A stretch of DNA of 39,712 nt from Salisapilia sapeloensis (Eukaryota; Oomycota; Peronosporomycetes; Peronosporales; Salisapiliaceae). A model generated the notes under the pieces. The model worked only from the letters and a program-made list of their open reading frames with translations, made no database searches and was not told where the DNA came from. The position numbers were made by a program, and so were the translations under genes. Positions 22,071 to 31,200 of the stretch are shown here, piece by piece. How positions within the stretch are numbered: position 1 is the stretch's first letter; every line of letters starts with the position of its first letter. The DNA is taken from assembly GCA_023334545.1 (NCBI GenBank), contig JAADVB010000177.1:1-39712 (forward strand), given 5' to 3'.

Positions 22071-23729
22071 TTAGGCGATAAACAGAATAAGAATAGCAAG
22101 CCAAAGTCTACTCCAAGTCCCTGTTGCTTCTACTCCGTTGCCCTTAGTGTCTTCAGTATCTTCGTCGGAGCCTGTTACAGATATAGGCGCTGTTGGATCT
22201 CTTTCTTCTTCGCTAGCAGGAATAGTATTTGGATCCACAATAGGCGGAAGCTCAATTACAACACTACTGCCTCGACTTGGAGCCGATGTATCGAAAAAAC
22301 TACTTGCGATAGAATGGCTAGCGCTAGAGGCTGATCCAAATCGAGATGTCGATGAGCACATGAACTTGGTGACACTTGGACACTCTATACTTCCGAATGC
22401 ATCACTCGCCCACGCAGTGTCACTAAGCTTAGCGAAGGATTCTGGACACTCTGTCAGGTTCTGACGGTCAGAAGGAATTTCGTACTCATCCATCGTCAAC
22501 TCAGTTCGTACATTCGCTGCCTCGTACTTCTCAGCTAGAAATTGAAAGTTTGGCATACGAGCATACGAGCATTTCTTATCCATGTCATTGCAGTCTTCTG
22601 GCGTCAAGTACCCAAGGCCATAATTTTGAGATCCGTAAATAGTAAATGGATAAGCGGATTCATTCTTGACATTTGCATTCTCTGTGGAGTACTCAAATGC
22701 AATTCCACCACCAAAGTATTCCATAAATGGTGGAGCATTGATATAAGCTGCTTGTTCGAACGTCCGCTGCGCTTCGTAGCCATCTACTTCTGGAAACGCT
22801 GAGTTCAGACAACCAAACTCAGTAAGGATTGTCGGAATGGGATATTTGAGATTCTGGAAATCTGCTAAAAGCCTTTGAAATGCAGTTGATGGCTCCATAC
22901 GATTGGCATCGCAATGAAGGAAAGCATTGATTCCGTACCATTCAGCATTTTCAAATTCATCAGCTTCGTTAGTACGACAACTGTAGTACTTGGCATTCTC
23001 CTCTCGGTGGCTGTCTGCAACGACTAGTCCCATAGGAACTTGACGCATTCCGGGGCAAGAGCTCATGAACGCTCTCATGTCCCGGATAAATTTTTTCTGA
23101 CAAGGTGCGTTCCACTCAGGTGGGTTTCCTCCTGTCCGATGATTTACCTCATTGCCACCGCTAAAGGCAATGACATTGTCATAAGCTGAGAATTCGCTAA
23201 TAATCAGCTCTCCTCTCGTCTTGTAGATGGAAGGGTAGCATGCTGGAAACTTTTCATCTGTGATTTCGCAGCCTTCGCAACGAGCAGCAAGGTCGACAAT
23301 CACATAGATTCCGCGACGCTGTAATTCACACATAAACTCGCTATGGTCTACACCAGGATTGACGGCATAAAGTCGAATCGTATTCACGTTTAAAGCCTCA
23401 AAGTGGGGTATATCTCGACCCCAAATGTGGTGAAAATCTGCTGTAAAAAAGTCAAAGTTGTTATCATCCAGCTCTCCTGTATTTGGCCGTGGATAGTAAT
23501 TCACTCCTCGGATGCCAAAGTATTCTCCAGTTGCAGAGTTGTAGAAATTGGGACCCTTTCGAACTACAGGTGGTGTCTTGGAGACGAATATATCATCCTC
23601 ATGAGGCAGAGCAGGTACGATGGTGTCATTAAGAGCAGAAGCATTGGGGGCACTCTCATAAGCTGGAGTAGAAGAGACAAATGTCACCTTACTCATGCAG
23701 GCAATAAAGATTACAGCTTTCAACCACAT
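22071..23729 (-). CDS. GH72 beta-1,3-glucanosyltransferase (Gas/Gel type), GPI-anchored
   Basis: A single exon of 552 residues. The N-terminal signal peptide (MWLKAVIFIACMSKVTFVSS) is followed by a linker and the GH72 domain from about residue 55. Recognised blocks are YFGIRGVNYYPR, TIRLYAVNP, the acid/base Glu194 in SGGNEVN and the nucleophile Glu304 in LTEFGC, then GGGIAFEYS. After a cysteine-containing region comes a Ser/Thr/acid-rich stalk and a hydrophobic C-terminus (WSRLWLAILILFIA), as expected for a GPI-anchor signal. The family cuts and rejoins beta-1,3-glucan and so elongates wall glucan, which fits the glucan-rich oomycete wall. It is convergent with the chromate transporter (61 bp between stops). 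Confidence 0.93.
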   Translation of the reverse strand: MWLKAVIFIACMSKVTFVSSTPAYESAPNASALNDTIVPALPHEDDIFVSKTPPVVRKGPNFYNSATGEYFGIRGVNYYPRPNTGELDDNNFDFFTADFHHIWGRDIPHFEALNVNTIRLYAVNPGVDHSEFMCELQRRGIYVIVDLAARCEGCEITDEKFPACYPSIYKTRGELIISEFSAYDNVIAFSGGNEVNHRTGGNPPEWNAPCQKKFIRDMRAFMSSCPGMRQVPMGLVVADSHREENAKYYSCRTNEADEFENAEWYGINAFLHCDANRMEPSTAFQRLLADFQNLKYPIPTILTEFGCLNSAFPEVDGYEAQRTFEQAAYINAPPFMEYFGGGIAFEYSTENANVKNESAYPFTIYGSQNYGLGYLTPEDCNDMDKKCSYARMPNFQFLAEKYEAANVRTELTMDEYEIPSDRQNLTECPESFAKLSDTAWASDAFGSIECPSVTKFMCSSTSRFGSASSASHSIASSFFDTSAPSRGSSVVIELPPIVDPNTIPASEEERDPTAPISVTGSDEDTEDTKGNGVEATGTWSRLWLAILILFIA

Positions 23730-24197
23730 AGGTATTGCTACTTTATGCTAGACGTAAGATCTTCGCGGGAACTTGGCAAGTAGTAGTATATGCTTAAATA
23801 TGCTGTCCGTCTTAGCAATTCGACCTTTAAGCTTAGGAGCACGAGGCGACGATCGGCATGTTGAGAAAATGAATTGGGAGCTTTCCAGAAGCATTCGTTG
23901 AAAGGCATATCTACTTATGAACGAAGATGATAGGGCTAGTGCGCTCTGCTGTAAGATCTCAATTTATAAATTGTTGTAACCGTCAGGGATGCTTCGCACT
24001 TATCCTCTCCACTATCTATTTCTGTACAGGATGCGATTGGCATAATCTCATAATAACTTCCTCCCGGAACGGCCCAGTGCTGATCAATCGCACGATTCAA
24101 CAGATCGACTTAACGCATCGCAATCCTTCGCTTCAGTTAATTTCCAAAGTTCAAAAGTATGATTAAAAATGAGATTAATGTAAAACATTTTTTTTGT
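23730..24197. other. Intergenic, no gene seen
   Basis: About 470 bp between the GH72 start codon and the DGAT2 stop codon, both minus strand. It should contain the GH72 promoter and the DGAT2 3' end. A 79-codon open frame at 23927-24166 (+) has no recognisable content and I do not call it. A run of eight to ten T residues at about 24188-24197 sits next to the DGAT2 stop. Confidence 0.45.
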
Positions 24198-25519
24198 TTA
24201 ACTGACGATTCGTAGCTTGGGAGTTTTCTCTAGCTGTAGCTCTGGAGGCAAAATCTCCTTGTGGTATTTCTCCGCATGCTTGTCGTATAACTCTTGAAGC
24301 TTTTTTGTGTATACCTTGTGGTACTCATCGATTTGTTCCTTTGTTGGTGTAGCGATCGTTGGAACCTCGACTGGTGCCCCCACGACGACGTACAGTGGTA
24401 TCTTCTTTGGCAAGAAGCCCCATGGGAAAGGGTAAAAGCCTCTTCCCATGATCACCGGTGTGGAAAAGGAAAGGAATTTGATCAACGCGTTTTGGATTTG
24501 GCGTACCACACCTCCTTCAGGATTCGGTAGTTGGGCATACAGACTCGTTTCACCAAAGCAAAAGACTGGAACGAGCGGAGCTCCTGTTTCTAAGGCTAAA
24601 CGAATGAAGCCTCGACGCCGATGTAGTATGATGTCGTATGTATTCGGATGTGCGTTTAATGCCTAGTGCAGGAAGGGGAATACAGTCAATACATGCATGG
24701 CCGCTAGATGATGAAAATACAAAGGTAGTACCCCGGCAGCTCCTCCGACGTTGATACAAATGGAAATGTTTCGGTACAAGGCTGCTTTAAGGGATGAGAA
24801 ACTAATGTCGATAAAGCCTAGCGCTAGTAGAGCGTCTTTCCAAAAGGGAATGAGGAAGCTGAGACCAATCTATGTATTCGCGAATTGAGATTGGGGTTGA
24901 AATGAACGTGGTTAGATATGAGCGTACTGTGCCGTAACGAATCTCCATATCGTGATTCTTGCGTGCAAAGCCAGCGGAGTCGACAGCCTATGAGAGCAAG
25001 AGATAATTGGATTAGAATAGACTGGTGATGATATGAAATTTGCATGTGACGTACAAAGGTTAGCCATGAGCTCATGCCGAGGATGCCATGTGGGTGGATA
25101 CCAAATATATGAGCCTTAGTGCCATCAAACTCTTCTTCCTGGCGTACTTGGATGGGAAAGTATTGCCGAATGTCTTCTAGCCAACTATCCAAGCAAAGAT
25201 TTCGTTAGTCTTGATCAGATGAAATACGAATAATCGAACTATACGGGGCTTGACGTGGATACTTGAGCGCTCTTCCTTTTCCATTGTACGCAGCTTTATC
25301 GAAAAAGTAATTACAGAGGAAAAGCTATAACAATGAAGTCAGATAGGCTTTGTATTGAGCGGAGACAGGTATGTAAATACGCACCATGGCATCGATGATA
25401 TAGCCGTATGGCACATATAATAGCAACAACGCATGGAAAAGTGTGACGAGGAATATCACCGTAAGCGGTGCTGCAATTCCTAGCTGGAACCATCGATGCT
25501 CTTGTCGTGTCTCCTGCAT
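24198..25519 (-). CDS. DGAT2: Diacylglycerol O-acyltransferase type 2
   Basis: Six exons: 25519-25385, 25324-25245, 25184-25055, 24987-24928, 24869-24732 and 24662-24198. Phases agree throughout, giving 335 residues. The N-terminus has a long hydrophobic hairpin (PLTVIFLVTLFHALLLLYVPYG). The catalytic HPHG sits at residues 102-105 in FGIHPHGILGMSS. The blocks NVGGAAGALNAHP, LHRRRGFIRLALETGAPLVP and VFCFGETSLY follow. Then come FYPFPWGFLPKK and VVVGAPVEVP. The enzyme makes triacylglycerol at the ER from diacylglycerol and acyl-CoA. The usual glutamate after VGGAA is glycine here, at an exon junction. With six exons it is the most intron-rich gene of the window. Confidence 0.93.
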
Positions 25520-26370
25520 TTTGCACGCTGACGTCGAGATCAGCGGCTACACGTATCTTGAAAGGGTGCTATATCCGAAGATCGCTCTTTCGATGCAAGT
25601 TTCCACTTTAAATCCATCTTTAGCTTAAACAATTCACTTCTATCGCGGCATATCTATTTTTGTCATTCATCTCCACCAACTCTCTAACTTTTCTAATGAG
25701 CTGCATCCTTTACTTGTCATAGTACATCACAATCTTAAGATATTTCTTTTAAACCGATTGTATGAAGATATTTGCGATAGTCGAATCGATTGATGTTCAT
25801 ATAATAACTCCAAACGATGTACAGGCAACAGGAACTACCTCATACTTTATGTGGGAATATTCAAGGATAAGGATGAAGGACTCTTTCTAACTTCTTCATA
25901 TGGTTTACGAATCTCGACAAACCTCACAGGCCTGCTTGCGTGGTGTCTCGGTTTAAAGCATCTACGTGATGACGAGTTCTGATAGAATTTAAGGATAAAT
26001 AGTCATCGTAGCGCTGGTTCTTAATCGTAAAATCTTAAATCTTAAATCTTAAATCGATGCCATCTCTATACGCTATGTAAATCCAAGCAATCCCATTCTG
26101 TTTCTTTAGATTGCTGGCAAAATATATCCCACCAACTTGTTTCTCGACTCCGACAAATTTCTACATGGATCTTAATGGCAAGTAGAAGTCTTTTTACAGC
26201 TTCAAGAGCGGTCTTACGTCCAGAGCAAGTGACTTAGTCGTCGCGACTCCTGAATAAACCCTTGACCGTTTCATAGCCTATTCGTGTGAATACGAAGATA
26301 TTTTACATGCCAAATCTACCAGCGCGCTTCTCCAGGTGATCAAGTTCATATTGCAAAGAGCATCTGTAGA
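25520..26370. other. Intergenic between divergent genes, no gene seen
   Basis: About 850 bp between the start codons of DGAT2 (-) and the TBC1D19-like gene (+). It is A+T-rich, with stops in every frame and no open frame worth calling. It should contain both promoters. A small heptamer repeat near 26030 is listed separately. Nothing else was recognised. Confidence 0.5.
26030..26055. repeat. Short tandem repeat of AAATCTT
   Basis: Three full copies of the heptamer AAATCTT are followed by a partial fourth (AAATC). It lies in the noncoding stretch upstream of the TBC1D19-like gene. It is a simple-sequence tract with no evident role. Confidence 0.85.
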
Positions 26371-28203
26371 ATGCCGTTGGATTATAATGTCGACTGTACC
26401 TTGGAAGACAAAGTGCAAACGATGACCAAGCATCTCTTGTCACTTGAAAAGTCACACGAATGGAAAACGATAATAGAAAATGAGCTTGAGAAGCAGGAGT
26501 ACACCGCAGATCAATTTACTGGAACGAAATCGGATGTACAAGGAATGCTGTATTCAATCATGGAGAAGAAGGGAGTTGTTAAAATGATTAAAAGAGATAC
26601 GTGCGATCTACACAGGGAAGCAAATCAACGATTAGAGACAGTAGCAGCTCAAAAACAAAATGAGGAAGGGATCCCAACTGATATGAGCGAACACCAGAGC
26701 GCACTTGCAAAAGCAGTAGCAATGTCGAGAGAAGCTTGGGAAGTGATCACTCGAGACGAAATGATGAACTTTGCCAATGAAATGCAAAGGCCACTTTATG
26801 GCCGCGCGACGAATATATCCGCTACCACAGTTCCCGATACTATAAAGGATGATGAGCAGGTAGCGGAGGCAAAGACTGAAAAGTCGGCAGCATCTAACAA
26901 GAACAAAAGTAGTCTTAAAGCGGCAAGGTTCTTGTATGATTGGTACGTGCGCATATTTCGGTTGTCGATAAGTATTGCATCTAATGCTTCCGTAATATAC
27001 AGCAACGATTTATTGCATGCTTTACAAGAAATTAAGTCACCGACATCAGGTCCAGAGAACAACTCGTGGGGTACGTTCACACAAAATAACCAATAGTCCT
27101 CCAGGTTACCAGATAATGTTATTAGGCTCTATTCAAGTTCCAGTATCGTGCCCGGCTATTTCAGAGCTACGACGTCGACTCGTAGAGCTTGATCCTCACA
27201 GTGGGCAGTTTGGGCTCGATGAGGTCTTTGCTACAGACAGATATGCATTTCTCGCGGAAAAGGAAAGGGTTGGTGCGGTCGTCCTTACGCATCGAAGCGC
27301 GTGCATGGCTCGTCAGTATCTAAAATCTGGCTCACCTGGAGGACTACGACCCAAAGTAGCTTTGTATTACTTACTTATCATGCAATACACTAATGATTAT
27401 GTATTTAGATGTGGGAACAAGCGTTAGGACTAACTGTATCAAGCGAGCAAGCAGTTTATCATCAAAAACTGCTTGAAGATGTCCGTAACTGGAGCTACCT
27501 CACTGATGACATGTATTTGCTCGACTTGCAGCAAACGAAAAACACGAGTGACTACTTTATATTTGAAGAACATCTTCATGCAACGGTCATGGCTTTTACA
27601 AGAGACACTTACGTTCGTCAAAATGCACCACGAATAAATGGAGCTGTGAATGTACCAGCGATCTCCAAGGAAGGAACTGCACCATCGACTGCACATGTAC
27701 CTCCCAATGGCGTTCTACCTTTCAGTGGACTTAGTATGTACGTTGCTCCCCTAGCCTACGTCTACTCCGACGAGGTTGAGATGTACAGCGTCTTTCGAGA
27801 AATGTACGTACGCTACTGGAGTAAGTTGAATGCGATCAGTGCCGCCAATTCTATGATTCTGTACCAGTGCAAGCTGTTCGAAGAGCTTACTACCCGTTTC
27901 TCCGCCTCCACCGTCTTCCATCTCTTAAACATCGGTGTACGGCCTCTTGACATTGCGTTTAAGTGGATCCAGAGCGGTTTCTCCAGTGTCCTCGAAGTGC
28001 AACAAGTACTTATGCTTTGGGATCGAGTCATCGGGTACGACTCCGTCGACATCATCGCTATCTTTGCCGCTGCCTTCTTCCGATTTCGTGGTGAAGTTCT
28101 GGAAAGCATGACCAAAGCAGACGATGTGAAGACCCTCTCTTCTGATACCATTGACATCCAAGTCGTACCTTTGCTTCAAGAGTACTTATTCCTACTAACG
28201 TAA
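26371..28203 (+). CDS. TBC1D19: TBC1D19-like TBC-domain protein
   Basis: Three exons: 26371-27070, 27105-27355 and 27409-28203, encode 581 residues (human TBC1D19 is about 526). The N-terminal 230 residues are helical and poorly conserved. The second exon gives YQIMLLGSIQVPVS and QYLKSGSPGGLRPK, joined to MWEQALGL, the entry of the TBC fold. Strong family blocks are PPNGVLPFSGLSMYVAPL, SVFREMYVRYW and QVLMLWDRVIGYDSVDIIA. TBC domains normally accelerate GTP hydrolysis by Rabs. Here the IxxDxxR arginine finger is absent (LLDLQQT), and the glutamine-finger site reads FSG, so GAP activity is doubtful. The first intron is only 34 nt, the shortest here. Confidence 0.87.
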
Positions 28204-28284
28204 TTAAACAACTCACGTGGATTAAATAAAGAAATGCTGCACTCATCTCATCGCTCCTATTCGACAACATCTCCGTATACTACT

Positions 28285-31200
28285 CTAACTCGGCAAAAAT
28301 GCGTGATCCGATTGCCGCATCCATCGCAACATTCCTTCCTTGAACGCTTTATACCCAGTGTACGGAGGTATATGGAATGTTCTGGTCCGTCGATCCAACT
28401 CAGGTGTCTGCATATCTACCTCCTCATCGCCTTCTATTGTTCCACTCGTCACACGCACCAGCTGATCATCGTCTTCATCCTCATTGTCGTCTGGTTCTGT
28501 CCCTTGTAACTTCTTCCACCCGGCTTCATACGTTCCTACAAGCGCCAGTGTCACTGTCTCTAATTCTTCCTTCATCAGCTCTTTCGTCCATTGTTTCCAC
28601 CACTTCTCCTGAGTCTCCTTCCCCCACTTCATCAATAAACGCCAGTCCCATTCCTTTGGAATGATAGATACAGTCGGTCCATGTAGTAGCATACGCAGTT
28701 CCTCTGCACGTAGCATACAGATTACGGATGGAAGGACAATGTCAAAGCCATCGGCAAATGCTTTCGCAAACGGAGCCCAGCCTTTGGACATATCCGACAT
28801 CTTGCCCGTCACACAGGCAAGGAACGCATGCTGCATTTCAAACGAAATTGGAAGCGGGACGTTATAGAGAGCTCCATTGGCGATGACAGCACCAAGTATG
28901 ACAAACATCTCCAGTCTCTCCTCTCCTACATCTGAGAAGGGCTCATCACCCCACACCAGCCCAAGCTCTTTCGCTTTCACCGCTGTGGACAATTTATAGA
29001 GAAACGTCTCCATATCCACTTCTTCTCCATCGTACTTGACGCACCAGGGCAATCGCAACTGCTCTGCTCGCATCCCAGAACACAAGTCGGTTACCTGTTC
29101 CCACAAGTTATCGCCTCTTTCCAAGACCAGTCGAACTCTCGTCACGTTCTCTCTTGAAGACGGTAAGAACGATGGTATGTAGTACAGTCGAAGGAATCGA
29201 AGCTTTACATCCGTTCGTAGCATGTATGGTGTCTTCGTCAATAGTCCTTCATCCCTCTCGAGGATGTCCATGTCCAAGAGACAAGCATCGTTCAACACAT
29301 CAGAGCACACAAAGTCCTTACACACCGCTCGCTGCCAGCCCCTTACCATCGCATGCGTCTTATACATGCCATTCGCTCGCTCTAGCTTTACTAACTGTGC
29401 TGCCAAGTCATAGTGTATCAACTCTCGTAGTGCCAATGGATGTTCAAACGCTACTAGACTCGGAATACGCTGCTCATTATCTTCTTCCAAGACACTCGCA
29501 CCAGCATCCAACAACACACGCACAGTCTTTTCATGTCCGTACATGGCAGCTATATGCAGTGCTGTGTACCCTTCGTCCGTCGTCTTGACATGCAAACCAA
29601 AGCGAATGATATATTTTACAAGTTCATGGTTCCCTTTCTCCACTGCATAATGAAGTCCAGTCCATCCCAGACGCTTCTCTTGCGTAAACGACGACGTCAA
29701 GTCAGCATCACACAAGAGTCGGATGATCTCCTTGCTCTGCTTTAACCTCGCAATGCGTTTTTCATCCATACTTTTAGCACAAATCAAAAGATATGGTGTC
29801 CATCCAGAAGAAGTCTTTTGATGCACCATCCTAGGGTCTTTATCCAGCAGTAACGTGCAGATTTTTACCGTATGCCGGTTGAGCACACGACAAGCTGCCA
29901 CAAGACCACGTGCACTTACGCTTCCTTGCTTCAAGACAGCGTGTAAATGTCGCTCGAGGTAGTCATACGCCATGCGATTAAGTACTGGCGACTGGAGCAT
30001 TGAGATCAAGGGTGTCTTTCCATCTTCATCATCGTCATCCATGCCCTTGTACTGCATCAGATACGTCAATACGTCAGCACGTTCATATCGAGCTGCATAA
30101 TGCAACGCGTTACGTCCATATCGATCCCATGCTCGTATCGGTACTTCCAGCGTTTCCACGAGATAAGTGACAATATCCATCAGTCCATTTTCTGCTGCTT
30201 TCATCAACAAGGTCTTGTCATGATGTCCGACCCATCCTTTCTTCGATTTAACAGTAGGTTGATCCGGTAGAAGCTTATAAAGTTGCTTGCGATTGTGACT
30301 GTCACAGCACTTGAACATCCAATAGATGAGATGCTCACGTGCTTCATGAACACGTCGAGAGAACGCTTTCTTATTACAACGAGAGCAGACGTAGTCATCA
30401 GGTATATCGTTCGACAAGTATCCGACACACTCAGCGTGCTCCCACGCCTCGCAGTCTTCGTTCCAGCACTGGAGCCAGATGCCGTTGTAGTCACCGACAG
30501 TCGTGTCGCCACAAGCGCAGTGGATTTCACCCAACGGGAAGCTCACATCGCCAGGTACGGACGTAGGGAGGACAGGAGATGATGGAGATTGTACAGTTTC
30601 TAAGGGAGAAGCTACAGCAGTTTCTTCCTGCTCCAGAGACGGAGCTGGGTCCTTCTTGTCATGCCTCCGTAGTCGTCTGAATCGTCTTGATTCCTTACGC
30701 TCGGTGTCTTCCACCTCTTTCTCTTCACGTTTTGTCATGGTACTGATCTCAATATGAGATGTAGAAGGCTCTAGAACTGGTGACATCTCTCCTTCAGACG
30801 AACTTTCCGACGTCGATGGCTGCCATTCTCCATCTTCTCCATCCCAATGAGACTGACGCAATCGCCTTCGTTTCCGACGTGGTCGTTTCTTAGACGCACT
30901 TTTCTTGTTAGTCGTGTCCTTTGTCGGACTCTTTTCCATTGGAGTTGACTCTTGTGCTGAAGACGTAGAGAATGTGGTGTTTACAGACGCTCCGAGAGTA
31001 CTTATATTCGGACTTGATGTAGTCGGTCGGAAAGAAGTAGGTACACTGCTTGATGGTGGCACCTGATAACTTGGTGTAGACCTGGCAGATGATGAACTTG
31101 GCGGACTGGGACGTGGAGGTGGTACACTTGCCATGACGCTACCCGGTAGTCGAATGGGCTCACTCTGAGATGGTGGCGATGGCCTTGCTGATGGCATACT

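Noticed and set aside
23927-24166. 79-codon plus-strand frame between GH72 and DGAT2
   Set aside because: No domain, signal peptide or flanking splice support, and its length is within chance expectation.
26030-26055. AAATCTT tandem repeat as interstitial telomere
   Set aside because: The unit is not TTTAGGG or its complement; only three to four copies are present. It is a plain microsatellite.
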